From contig NZ_ALOU01000010.1 of the NCBI RefSeq assembly GCF_000292345.1, forward strand, positions 124,001 to 188,000: a DNA stretch of 64,000 nt, given 5' to 3'. Of the stretch, positions 19,594 to 28,026 are shown piece by piece (position 1 is the first letter of the stretch; each line of letters opens with the position of its first letter). Source of the DNA: Cupriavidus sp. BIS7 (GTDB lineage: Bacteria > Pseudomonadota > Gammaproteobacteria > Burkholderiales > Burkholderiaceae). The position numbers were made by a program, and so were the translations under genes. The notes below the pieces were generated by a model that was not told where the DNA came from, ran no database searches, and saw nothing but the letters and a program-made list of their open reading frames with translations.

Positions 19594-21618
19594 TCACTGC
19601 ATTACCGCCAGCAGCACGGCAATCAACGTCAGGAAACTGTACAGCAGGTACGCGGAAATCCGCCCCTGCTGAATCACGCCAAGCACTCGCGCCAGGAACG
19701 AGGCCAGCCCGATAACCGGCATATACAGCCAGCGCCAGAACTGGTCCGCCACCGTCACGCGATATTGCGGGTGTTCGTCGAACGGAGTCGGCAGGTCTCG
19801 GCGAATCAGGAAGAAGGGCTCGAAGATCTGCCGAATCGGCTGGCCGAAGCCCTCCGCGGTGTCCTGCATGCGCGCGGTACCCCACGGGAAGCCGCAGGCC
19901 CATGCTGCACTCCTGCGCAGCCGGCCATGGTAGAAGCCGCGCACAAGTAGATAAGCAAGCGCGAAGCTGGCAAGGATACCGAGCAGGAAGATGATCGGAC
20001 CATAGCTGGCCTGCTCCGGGCTGATCGGTGCGAGCAGCCAGCCACTCGTCGCGACGCGTGCGCCGAGACCACTGTCGACCAGTTGCTGCGTCACCGCATC
20101 GATCAAACGGATGAACTGTGATGGCAATAGCCCCAGCGCGACGCTTCCAAGCGCCAGCCATAGCATGCCGGCACGCTCCCAGCCGCCCGCGTCCCGCGCG
20201 CCACTGAGCCTGGGCTCGCGCGGCAGGCCGAGAAAGATCACGCCGAAGAACTTGACCATCGTGTAGCCGGCCAGGGCCGCCACCAACGCAATCAACGCTG
20301 CCACAACTGGGATCAGCATGGTCAACAACGGCACCGGCAGGCCAGTTGTGAACAGAAAGCTCTGCAAGAGCAACCACTCCGAGACAAAGCCGCCCAGCGG
20401 CGGCAGGCCGGCGCTAGTCAGCACGCCCACCAGCGTGAGCCAGCCCACCCATGGCATCGGCCGTATCAGCCCTCCCAGCTTGCCGAGGCTGCGCTCGGAG
20501 GTGGCATGCAATACGCTGCCAGTACCAAGGAAAAGCAGGCTTTTGAAGAAGGCGTGGCCGGCCACGTGGTAGAGCGCGGCGGTCAAGGCCAGCGCGGCCA
20601 ATGGCTTCATGCCGTAGGCCGAAAAAATCAGCGTGAGGCCGATGGCGACGAACAACAAACCCATGTTCTCTATCGACGAGTAAGCCAGCAGCCGCTTCAT
20701 GTCGGTCTGGACCGCAGCAAACACCACGCCGTACAGCGCGGTCGCCAGGCCGAACGCCAACAGCAGCCCACCCCACCACCACAGATGCACGTGCGTCAGG
20801 TCAAAAACCACGCGCAAGAGACCATAAATGGCTGTATTGAGCATAACGCCGCTCATCATTGCCGACACCGGAGACGGTGCGGCAGGGTGCGCTTCAGGTA
20901 GCCACACATGCAATGGCAGCAAACCAGCCTTGGTCCCAAAGCCAAACATTGCAAGCAGGAACGCCACCGACGCCCAGAACGGCGTCAGCGCCTGGGCTCG
21001 CATGTTCGCGAAGGTATAGTCGCCGGTGTTGGCCTGCAGGACGCCAAAGCACAACAGGACTGCGATGGCACCGATGTGTGCCATGGTGATGTACAGGTAG
21101 CCGGCACTGCGGACTTCAGCGATACGGTGGTTTGCGGTCACCAGGAAGAACGATGACAACGCCATGGTTTCCCACATCACCATGAACGCGTAAGCATCGT
21201 CGGCCAGCACGACGCCAGCCATACTGGCCAGGAACAGGTGGTACTCCAGGCATAGCAGTCCGGGCGGTGTGCCCTCGCCCTGGCGAAAGTAGCCAGCCGC
21301 AAACGCGGAAATTCCAGCCGCCGCGGCACCGATCACCATCAGGAAATAAGCGGACAGACTATCGAGCCGAAGATGGAAAGGCAGGCCCGGCAGCCCGATC
21401 GGCAGTACTGCCACTTCGGCGCTGCCGCCTAGCGCGGCAAGAGCCAGTGCGCCAAGCACCAGCCCGAGCAAACCGCCGAGCGGAAAGAGCAGGCGCGACA
21501 CAAGCGCCAGATGGTGCAGTGCGAGCACGCCCGCAGCCCCGACCAGCAGCCAGGCGGCCGCGACGACGAGCATCCAGTCGAGCAACAACCACTGTCCGAC
21601 TGCAGGCACGCCGTGCAC
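19594..21618 (-). CDS. hyfB: Hyf-like complex membrane subunit, HyfB/antiporter family
   Basis: Large polytopic protein of 674 residues in the NuoL/MrpA-type antiporter family, the size of HyfB. Conserved stretches: MVMWETMALSSFFLVTA, GFGTKAGLLPLHVWLPEAHP, APSPVSAMMSGVMLNTAIY, SSIENMGLLFVAIG. The start is a GTG four bases after the stop of the ribbon-helix-helix gene, so the regulator and the structural genes are probably one transcript. A later internal Met (residue 16) is an alternative start. Confidence 0.9.
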   Translation of the reverse strand: MHGVPAVGQWLLLDWMLVVAAAWLLVGAAGVLALHHLALVSRLLFPLGGLLGLVLGALALAALGGSAEVAVLPIGLPGLPFHLRLDSLSAYFLMVIGAAAAGISAFAAGYFRQGEGTPPGLLCLEYHLFLASMAGVVLADDAYAFMVMWETMALSSFFLVTANHRIAEVRSAGYLYITMAHIGAIAVLLCFGVLQANTGDYTFANMRAQALTPFWASVAFLLAMFGFGTKAGLLPLHVWLPEAHPAAPSPVSAMMSGVMLNTAIYGLLRVVFDLTHVHLWWWGGLLLAFGLATALYGVVFAAVQTDMKRLLAYSSIENMGLLFVAIGLTLIFSAYGMKPLAALALTAALYHVAGHAFFKSLLFLGTGSVLHATSERSLGKLGGLIRPMPWVGWLTLVGVLTSAGLPPLGGFVSEWLLLQSFLFTTGLPVPLLTMLIPVVAALIALVAALAGYTMVKFFGVIFLGLPREPRLSGARDAGGWERAGMLWLALGSVALGLLPSQFIRLIDAVTQQLVDSGLGARVATSGWLLAPISPEQASYGPIIFLLGILASFALAYLLVRGFYHGRLRRSAAWACGFPWGTARMQDTAEGFGQPIRQIFEPFFLIRRDLPTPFDEHPQYRVTVADQFWRWLYMPVIGLASFLARVLGVIQQGRISAYLLYSFLTLIAVLLAVMQ

Positions 21619-21621
21619 GAC

Positions 21622-21906
21622 TCAGGCTCCGCGGCGAACTGTGCGCCGCCGGGCAGGCGCAGTCGTTTCGCGCTGCGACGACTTCTTCCTGGCAGGCCTG
21701 CTGTCGCCGGCCGCCTTGCCCGCAACCGCCTCGTCCAGGTTCAAGCCGCTGGGCACATATTCAACGCCGTGCTGAGCCAGGTAGTCGCGAATGAGCTGAC
21801 GTATCACCTGCGACGCCGTCCGGTCCTGCTGCGCGCACAGGGACTCGAAGGCTGCCTTCTTGTTCGGGTCGATCAGGATCGTGAGCCGGGCCGTCTTGAG
21901 TTCCAT
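21622..21906 (-). CDS. ribbon-helix-helix DNA-binding protein (copy 2), first gene of hyf-like operon
   Basis: Protein of 94 residues. The first 50 are near-identical in pattern to the RHH protein at 14234-14416 (MELKTARLTILIDPNKKAAF against MESKTARLTVLIDPVKKSAF), followed by a basic tail rich in Lys, Arg, Ala and Thr. The longer open frame upstream was rejected since homology to copy 1 begins at this ATG. It lies 3 bp ahead of the HyfB-like gene. Probably an autoregulatory repressor controlling the complex. Confidence 0.8.
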   Translation of the reverse strand: MELKTARLTILIDPNKKAAFESLCAQQDRTASQVIRQLIRDYLAQHGVEYVPSGLNLDEAVAGKAAGDSRPARKKSSQRETTAPARRRTVRRGA

Positions 21907-22902
21907 GGTGCCTCGCATTGCAATACCATGATCATATGCGTCACATAATAGTGCCACGTCGGGTGAAATACCAAGCCGCGTTGGCACTAGCCGAGAAGAT
22001 TGCATTGTCATGCTCCGTACCGTACTTATGGGTCCGCTTTCTGATGCGTTGCCGCCATTCGGACAAGCCAAGTAAGTGACTGTGAAGGGTCGGTCAGAGA
22101 CAGCAGAGGGGCGTTCGTCGGCATTCCGACCGTCTAGTTGCGGGGCGGCCCGCAGAGTACATGGACCCAGTGACGGGGAAGACGTGGACAGGCCAGGGAC
22201 GTCGCCCCAGATGGCTCGAAGGTCGGGAAGATGCGTACAGAATCGGGGGCCTCTGTAGGCGTCCTCCTGGTACACGCCTACAGTTCGAAACTTGTCCTAT
22301 ATTTTGAGGTAGCAGATGGCGGATCGCCCCGAGCCGGAGCGCGGAAACACAATCCGGCAGCGCCGAGAATTTTCAGCGGGCAAGGCCCCCCGGGATGGTC
22401 ATCGCCAGCGGCGCAAGAATTCTGCAAGCCTTAGAGCCGGCGCGCCTTTCCGGGCGATTTCACCGACATTTGCAGAACTCTTTCTAGGGCTTTGCACAAC
22501 TCTGTCCCGGGACGGCAGAGCCGCCGATGTAGCGAAACAATAAAGGCTGAGAAATCCTTTCAACAAAGGCGAAGATTCAAAAAATCCATTCTCAATCAAT
22601 ACTTTGGCGTCATGTGGAAGATGCTCGCCGCGGCATGAGGTTCGGAGGGCACTTCCGACGCTGCGACAATAAAACCTGAGAAATGGCCGGCCTAGTCACC
22701 ACAGTCATCTTCGGCAAAGTAGTCGCCGAGCGAAGGCACCACCGGGCGAGAATCGTTGCGCTCGTCAATGGGTGGCTTCGGCCACCGCTCTCGTTCCCGT
22801 CATGAGCACCTGAATCGGCTATACCGAGGATGCAAAAACACCCTCAATTCCAAGCCGAGCAAGCCACCGCTCTCCACTTCTGCCAATCTCCCAGCCTCGG
22901 CT
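21907..22902. other. intergenic stretch without a convincing gene
   Basis: About 1 kb upstream of the hyf-like operon. It holds the probable promoter and RHH half-sites at 21925-21955, and the first copy of a 73-bp repeat (22623-22695). Short open frames on both strands lack ribosome sites and recognisable folds. Looks like decayed mobile DNA. Confidence 0.4.
22623..22695 (+). repeat. 73-bp imperfect direct repeat, copy A
   Basis: Aligns without gaps to 24502-24574; by hand count 58 of 73 positions agree. The best conserved core is GCTGCGACAATA followed by GAGAAATGG. A weaker partial third copy lies near 22526-22552. The two copies bracket the Dam fragment and the toxin-antitoxin pair. Confidence 0.6.
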
Positions 22903-22996
22903 GGGCCGATTTTGAAATGGCCAGGCGGCGAGACACCGCTTTTGCCGACAATCCGAAGGCTGCTGCCACCCGGCAATCGCCTCGTAGAACCGCTGA
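22903..22996 (+). pseudogene. fragment of a Dam-type DNA adenine methylase
   Basis: A 31-residue stretch reads ILKWPGGETPLLPTIRRLLP and then PGNRLVEP, closely matching the N terminus of Dam/phage adenine methylases (consensus KWAGGK...LLP...RLVEPF). The family lysine after GG is replaced, and similarity stops after VEP, before the catalytic DPPY domain. The open frame continues to 23250 with unrelated sequence. It is a decayed relic with no methylase activity expected. Confidence 0.5.
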
Positions 22997-23409
22997 GCCC
23001 GTCGGCAGAGAACGGTAGTCGGGCCGAGGCTTGGATCGCCCGACACATCAACCTCGGCGAGGATATTGCAACGGCGCGAACCAATACCTTCGATGATCGC
23101 TGGCCTCTAAACCCGGGAGACCAAATTCGTATCCCCAAGTCGACGCCGCCGCTTCTTCGGGTTGTGTTGACTGCGACTGACAGCCAGATCGTCGTCACAG
23201 AGCTAGATGGCAAGCGGACCTATGTTCGTACAGCTAGACGCCCGGCGTAACAGGGGGACTGTAGAGGGGAGTCCAGGGCTCGAGCAACTGTCAAGCTCGT
23301 TCACGACGCCTTATGTCGACTCTCACTATGGGCCGCATCGCGGTCGGGCAACCAGGAAAGCAATCGACGGGAGCAAACACGGCGCCTCCCCGCGCCGGAT
23401 ACTCCCGGT

Positions 23410-23523
23410 TCAACCGCCTAACGCGTGCCCTCCCTGGTTGCCCATCACCCCCAGATTGCAGAACTCCGCATACACCGTGGCCGCGTAGTTGATGAGGATC
23501 GAGACTTTCTCCGCAGTCATCAT
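23410..23523 (-). CDS. small ORF downstream of the antitoxin
   Basis: Open frame of 37 residues starting 9 bp after the HigA-like stop (MMTAEKVSILINYAATVY...). Position suggests co-transcription with the toxin-antitoxin pair. The ribosome site is weak (CGGAAAAG) and no family is recognised, so it may be the residue of a longer gene cut by rearrangement. Confidence 0.3.
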   Translation of the reverse strand: MMTAEKVSILINYAATVYAEFCNLGVMGNQGGHALGG

Positions 23524-23532
23524 GCTTTTCCG

Positions 23533-23889
23533 TTATCCGATGAGTACTTCAGCGGGGATATGCAGTTCGCGGTTCAGACGTCGAATCATTGAAAGGCTTA
23601 GCCCGCGTTTCCGGTTGAGGACTTCGTAGACCCGGTTCAGGTTGCCGATATACGGCTGCATGTCGGCGGCCGACAGTCCAGCCTGCTCCATGCGGAACTT
23701 GATCGCCTCGATGGGATCGGGAAGACCCAGCGGAAAATGTTCAGCCTCGTAACGCTCGACCAATGTCGCGATGACCTCCAGGCGGTCCCCTTCTGATGTG
23801 CCCGGTGCCGGATCGACATCAACCAGGCCGGATACGATCTTCAACGCTTCCTGGTAGTCGCGCTCGTTGTGAATTGGGCGGATTTCCAT
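23533..23889 (-). CDS. higA: HigA-type antitoxin
   Basis: Protein of 118 residues. The N-terminal part (IRPIHNERDYQEALKIVSGL) is typical of HigA-like antitoxins encoded after their toxin, and a C-terminal XRE-type HTH spans about residues 70-115 (AGLSAADMQPYIGNLNRVYE, LSLSMIRRLNRELHIPAEVL). It binds and neutralises the HigB toxin and represses the operon. It lies 5 bp after the toxin gene. Candidate operators are two copies of a CCCAAAATGGG-type palindrome upstream. Confidence 0.85.
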   Translation of the reverse strand: MEIRPIHNERDYQEALKIVSGLVDVDPAPGTSEGDRLEVIATLVERYEAEHFPLGLPDPIEAIKFRMEQAGLSAADMQPYIGNLNRVYEVLNRKRGLSLSMIRRLNRELHIPAEVLIG

Positions 23890-23894
23890 CTTTG

Positions 23895-24197
23895 CTACTC
23901 CAGTTCTACAGTCTCAGCATCGATCCTGTCGTACTCGCCATGAGTTCCGACGAACTTGATGTAGACGACACCGACGCGGTAGGCGACTGCTACGACGAGT
24001 TGGTAGTCGTTGCCCTTGATGTTGAATACCACCCGGTTTCGCCCGACAAAGCTCGCCGTCGAAACTCTCGCATTAATGTACTGCGGAGTCATCCGGATGG
24101 CCTTAATGGCTTCTTCGTGCCACGCCAGTATCGACTGGCGTGCAATCGGATGCTTATCGCAGAACGCCAGGAGGACTTTCTTCGCAATGACTCTCAT
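23895..24197 (-). CDS. higB: HigB-type mRNA interferase toxin
   Basis: Protein of 100 residues of the RelE/HigB fold (MRVIAKKVLLAFCDKHPIAR..., NRVVFNIKGNDYQLVVAVAY, KFVGTHGEYDRI). The C-terminal KFVGTHxEYDxI block is typical of HigB toxins, which cleave mRNA on the ribosome. The start at MRVIAKK fits family length; an ATG two codons earlier (24203) is equally possible. Both ATGs lie inside a perfect hairpin, and no good Shine-Dalgarno is visible. Confidence 0.85.
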   Translation of the reverse strand: MRVIAKKVLLAFCDKHPIARQSILAWHEEAIKAIRMTPQYINARVSTASFVGRNRVVFNIKGNDYQLVVAVAYRVGVVYIKFVGTHGEYDRIDAETVELE

Positions 24198-24208
24198 GGA
24201 CATGAGAG
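24191..24208. promoter_or_regulatory. hairpin covering the higB start codon
   Basis: Perfect inverted repeat CTCTCATG-GA-CATGAGAG. It includes both candidate ATG codons of the toxin gene, so in the mRNA the start region could fold into an 8-bp stem with a tiny 2-base loop, or form DNA dyad contacts. It may dampen toxin translation. Confidence 0.45.
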
Positions 24209-24210
24209 TA

Positions 24211-24225
24211 GTCCCATTTTGGGAC
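24211..24225. promoter_or_regulatory. HigA operator, proximal copy
   Basis: Perfect palindrome GTCCCA-TTT-TGGGAC just upstream of the toxin gene. Its core CCCATTTTGGG recurs, in reverse complement, at 24285-24295. Paired palindromes of this kind are typical HigA-antitoxin operators. Confidence 0.6.
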
Positions 24226-24284
24226 CATGCGCAAGCACCTCGTCTAGCACACAAGTTCCCGCGCCAGTTACGAGATCTTTTCCT

Positions 24285-24295
24285 CCCAAAATGGG
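24285..24295. promoter_or_regulatory. HigA operator, distal copy
   Basis: CCCAAAATGGG, the reverse complement of the proximal operator core, about 70 bp further upstream. Two spaced sites would allow cooperative repression. Confidence 0.5.
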
Positions 24296-24501
24296 CAAAA
24301 TGGCTTTGCGTGCACCGCAACTCCTGACTCCATAGGAAAACGGGCGGTATGGCGCGTTGTCAGACCCGCCGCTGGCTACACAGTCGCATTGATGCCTTAC
24401 TGCGTAGGCGCGATCCGCAGGGTTTGCTTCACGCGTCGCACACCGTACTCTGTCTCGGGGAAGTCATTCCAGATCAATGGCCTATTTTCCCCATCGGTGA
24501 C

Positions 24502-24574
24502 GCTCGCCACGACATGAGGCCGAGAGACCAGATCCGGCGCTGCGACAATATAACCAGAGAAATGGTAGGCCTAG
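24502..24574 (+). repeat. 73-bp imperfect direct repeat, copy B
   Basis: Second copy of the repeat at 22623-22695, same orientation. The surrounding gap from the toxin promoter to 24743 otherwise shows no gene. The pair could be ends of a degenerate mobile unit or conserved non-coding DNA of unknown role. Confidence 0.6.
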
Positions 24575-24743
24575 CCTAGCAGGTGCGTGGGGCAAGAGGC
24601 TGTTGAGGAGATGACAACATCCAGATGGCGCTTACCGGCCAGTAGCGGCCATTTAGTGAACTCGTTCGCATGGTCAGGAGATAGCTCCTTTTCGGTCATC
24701 CATAGGCAACGAGACAATTGCAAGTAACCGTTTGCCGCCGAAT

Positions 24744-25751
24744 CTAGATGCTGAGACTTACGACGCGCTCTACAGATTCTTCGAGAGGCTCTCTGGCCAG
24801 TAGCCGCCGTATTGACGGACCTAACAAATCAACTGGGGAATCCAATAGCCGGGTGCTCCGACCTGCGGCTTCAAAACGGTCAATATTCGCGCGAGTTGCT
24901 TCCAGGATCTCCTTGTCCTGGCGGAAAATCAAACCGAACAGGCGACCTAGAACAATCCGCTTCAGCCAAGCGGGAGTCCAGCCATCCCGCGTGGCTATGC
25001 GGACATAGACGCGTAGCCGGCCTGCATCTTCGGGGGCGAGCCATGCAGTTGCCAGAAGATTGAGCCCGTGTCGGCCGCGGTACTCGATCTCGGCTACGCC
25101 GGGCAGACGGAACCGGCCAAAACTCTCGGTGCGACTACCCTCGAGCAAGCGGGAAATGAGACCCGATTGCACCCCCTCCTCGCTATAGCGGACTTCGATT
25201 CCATCGGGCAAGCGCTGGACCTCGGCCTTAATTTGCTGGCGCTGACTGTCACGACGAATCCAGCCGGCATGAACGAACGGCGTATGGCTGGCATCGAGCA
25301 GATTTTCCGCCGCCTCGGCAACGGAGCAGCTCGCGGTGTCGACCATGAAAAAGGCGTCAACGCCATTGCCAACAGACGGCGGTACCGGAGCCGGCGTATC
25401 GGCGGTATGCGCGAAGCATCCCCAGACCAGGCCATGCGCAACACTGGTTTTCAATGTCGGAACCAGCGTTGCACGAATGCCGGCACCATCGATGCCGGGC
25501 ACGCGTGTACAGCGCCCGGCACCATCGAAACGCCACCCGTGATACGGACAGGCCAGTTCGCCATCACACACTTTCCCTCGAGACAAGGGTGCATGGCGAT
25601 GAGGACAACGATCATGTAGAGCCGCTGGCAGCCCGGCCGCATCGCGAAAGAGCACCAATGGCACTCCATGCAGTTGACGGGAAAGAGGCTCGCCAGCCAA
25701 TAGCTCTTCAATGGTGGCTAGGGGCCACCAGTAGCATTCAGGTTTCATCAT
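24744..25751 (-). CDS. Rieske non-haem iron oxygenase
   Basis: Protein of 335 residues. The Rieske 2Fe-2S ligands are visible as C49-P-H51 and C68-P-Y-H71 (CPHRHAPL, CPYHGWRF). The mononuclear iron site is in ENLLDASHTPFVH, with His156 and His161 and bridging Asp153. The family performs O2-dependent hydroxylation, demethylation or desaturation and needs a reductase, none of which is encoded nearby. It is the last gene of an eight-gene operon; its ATG overlaps the TGA of the GNAT-like gene. It probably tailors the pathway product. Confidence 0.88.
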   Translation of the reverse strand: MMKPECYWWPLATIEELLAGEPLSRQLHGVPLVLFRDAAGLPAALHDRCPHRHAPLSRGKVCDGELACPYHGWRFDGAGRCTRVPGIDGAGIRATLVPTLKTSVAHGLVWGCFAHTADTPAPVPPSVGNGVDAFFMVDTASCSVAEAAENLLDASHTPFVHAGWIRRDSQRQQIKAEVQRLPDGIEVRYSEEGVQSGLISRLLEGSRTESFGRFRLPGVAEIEYRGRHGLNLLATAWLAPEDAGRLRVYVRIATRDGWTPAWLKRIVLGRLFGLIFRQDKEILEATRANIDRFEAAGRSTRLLDSPVDLLGPSIRRLLAREPLEESVERVVSLSI

Positions 25752-26881
25752 AGTTTGAGCCTCTGCATCAGTGGCACCCCGATACCTTGCAACAGTCGGC
25801 TCAGCACGCGCCAGACCCGCTGCCGCGCCGCTGGCAAATGGCTGACATGGACCATGCTGTATTCGATTGCCGGCTCGCCGCCGCGTATCCGCTTAAAGTG
25901 CGCAGCACCCGAACTGAAATTGAGCAGACAACGGCGCTGCACCGCCTCCCGAAGGCATATCTGCGTAATCAGGCGATACAGGCCGAGCTTCTGCGGCAAT
26001 GCAGTGTCGTAGCCAACCACCGGCGCCGTAAGCACCTGCGGATTGCCAAACCAGCCCAGAACGCCGTCGATCTGCCCTTCTCTGCTGCGCAACGCGCGCA
26101 GTTCCAACCAACCATCGCGCTGACCGGCCCGTAGCCAGTCGGCACTGAGCTGTGGATTCAGTGGGCAGTATTTCTCCAGGTACAGGAGGTTGTACAGATG
26201 CGCGAGGCGCGAATAGTCCTCGTTGCGGAGGTCGCTGCCGCGCACAAGCTCGTACGGAGACTTGCGCAGTAGACTCGCGTCGATGCGGCTGTTGTGGCGT
26301 TGCAGGAAGCCTGCTGCCTCGCCTTCGCGCGCATCGAACAAGTAGACTTGCCGGCTGGGAATCGCAAGGTAGCCAAGTCCCCTCAGGCGTTCGATCAGGC
26401 CCGCATTGCTGAACAGATTCAATGAGCGAAAACAGATAGCGTGCTCGGGAAACGCCCGGACCAGCAGATCAGTCATTTCGGGCAGATCCGCGCCATCCCA
26501 ATCGTCTGGGTAGACATTGGTCGATAACAACCAGTTGTTCACCTGGACAAGCCGGTCGATGTGCGCCGATGCCAGCCAGCCTCCCATGGCGCGTATCAGT
26601 CCGCGCAGAGGCCAGGTCAGCCAGGCGTAGCCAAGCTGGGCCAGCTCGTACCGCGCATACCCGGTATACGCCGTTAGTGGCGACACCACGTAACTATTGT
26701 CGGCACGCTCACTGCCCTCATTGACGCTCACCGGAAAGGAATACGCGCCGGTGTCCAGCACATGCATGTGCGTAGCAATATTCCGAATCGCACAGGGCCC
26801 ATGGAGCGCGAACGCTGCCAGCGCAGCATGGTGTGTAGCCTCGTGGCTGGCGGCAAATTGCTCCGCGGATAGCAGCCTCAA
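25748..26881 (-). CDS. GNAT-like acyltransferase
   Basis: Protein of 377 residues without membrane segments. The C-terminal half resembles the GNAT/FemAB-type acyltransferase fold (RSREGQIDGVLGWFGNPQVL, ...LGLYRLITQICLREAVQ). The start chosen is a TTG that overlaps the stop of the ATP-grasp gene (TTGA) and is preceded by GGAGGAG five bases away; a longer ATG-started reading would overlap the neighbour further. It could transfer an acyl group made by the KAS III onto the ATP-grasp product. Substrate unknown. Confidence 0.6.
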   Translation of the reverse strand: MRLLSAEQFAASHEATHHAALAAFALHGPCAIRNIATHMHVLDTGAYSFPVSVNEGSERADNSYVVSPLTAYTGYARYELAQLGYAWLTWPLRGLIRAMGGWLASAHIDRLVQVNNWLLSTNVYPDDWDGADLPEMTDLLVRAFPEHAICFRSLNLFSNAGLIERLRGLGYLAIPSRQVYLFDAREGEAAGFLQRHNSRIDASLLRKSPYELVRGSDLRNEDYSRLAHLYNLLYLEKYCPLNPQLSADWLRAGQRDGWLELRALRSREGQIDGVLGWFGNPQVLTAPVVGYDTALPQKLGLYRLITQICLREAVQRRCLLNFSSGAAHFKRIRGGEPAIEYSMVHVSHLPAARQRVWRVLSRLLQGIGVPLMQRLKL

Positions 26882-28026
26882 GGCATCTCCTCCAACGCCT
26901 GCCCATCCCATTCGATATCGGCGGTGGCGGCGGCGAGCAGTCCACAACGCCGTCTAACTGCCCGGCTAACTATTTCGATGAGACCGGAAATTTGCGCTGG
27001 AAGTGGTCCGAAGTCCCCTGGTCGCGTCACCACGTCGGGAGCTGAAAAGTAGTCGCGCCAGAATCCGGTGTCAAACAGGTGTTTTCCAGAGGCGAAAAGA
27101 ATCATGGCAAGAGCGACCTGGCGTGGCCTGGGCGCCGGTGTCAAGACTCCTTCAGCACCTAGCAAGGCCGCTACGAGCGCCTTGGGATCGTCGGCAAAAA
27201 GATGTACGCCGCTAGTGGCACGAGGATTGCACTCAAGCACGCGGCACGAGCCGTCGGCCTGTTCGATGAAATCGAACGCCACTTGCCCCGTATAGCCGGT
27301 TTCGGCCCCAAATCTCTCGACGAACGCCTGGATCGGCGCCGGGCTGGTGGGCTCGAACCAGATGCCCGAGCCGCGACCGACACGATATCGCGGGTGATAG
27401 CAAGCATGCGCGGTCAAACGGCCTTCGACCAGCAAGCTGTAGCTGCAATGTTCGCGGCCTGCGGCGTAGCGTTGTGCCAACCATGGCCGCACCGGCGTCG
27501 GGCTCAGCCGTGCGACTTGCGCCGGATCCGGACGCAGCAGGGTGCGATTGGCGAAGCGCGAATAGGCGGGCTTGAACACCCAGTCACGCGTATCCTCACC
27601 CTCCGCGAACACCTGCGCGGCTGCAGACGATTCCAAAAGATGCGTTTCGGGTGCCTGTACTTCCCAACCCTCCACCATTTGCGCAAATCGTCCCTTGTGG
27701 TGCAGTTCGTGCATCAACGCGAACGGCGGCACGACCACCCGTGCTGGGATGTGGGCACAACCGTGCGAGAGGTAGAACGCCTCCTCGCAGGTTGGCACCA
27801 CAAGGTCTATGCCCCGTGCCACGACCTGTTTTGCGAGCGTGGCAATCCAGGCGGCCGACTGGCTGCGCGGCTCTGGCAGGCGGATATAGTCGTGAACCAT
27901 GTTGGAGAAGCGCCCGACCGGCCAGTGCAACGAATCGCCGACGGACACTCGCCAACCAGCCGCATGAAAGCAGCGGGCCCATTCCAAGCATGCCGGCGCA
28001 CGGGCACCAAGGATCAGAACGTGCAT
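26878..28026 (-). CDS. ATP-grasp ligase
   Basis: Protein of 382 residues with an ATP-grasp layout: N-terminal pre-ATP Rossmann part (MHVLILGARAPACLEWARCF), central domain with DWVFKPAYSRFANRTLL (ATP-binding Lys), and metal site VAFDFIEQADGSCRVLECNP, followed by RATSGVHLF. The family joins a carboxylate to an amine or thiol using ATP. It overlaps its upstream neighbour by 13 bp and the downstream gene by 4 bp. Within the operon it likely builds an amide or thioester bond. Confidence 0.82.
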   Translation of the reverse strand: MHVLILGARAPACLEWARCFHAAGWRVSVGDSLHWPVGRFSNMVHDYIRLPEPRSQSAAWIATLAKQVVARGIDLVVPTCEEAFYLSHGCAHIPARVVVPPFALMHELHHKGRFAQMVEGWEVQAPETHLLESSAAAQVFAEGEDTRDWVFKPAYSRFANRTLLRPDPAQVARLSPTPVRPWLAQRYAAGREHCSYSLLVEGRLTAHACYHPRYRVGRGSGIWFEPTSPAPIQAFVERFGAETGYTGQVAFDFIEQADGSCRVLECNPRATSGVHLFADDPKALVAALLGAEGVLTPAPRPRQVALAMILFASGKHLFDTGFWRDYFSAPDVVTRPGDFGPLPAQISGLIEIVSRAVRRRCGLLAAATADIEWDGQALEEMP

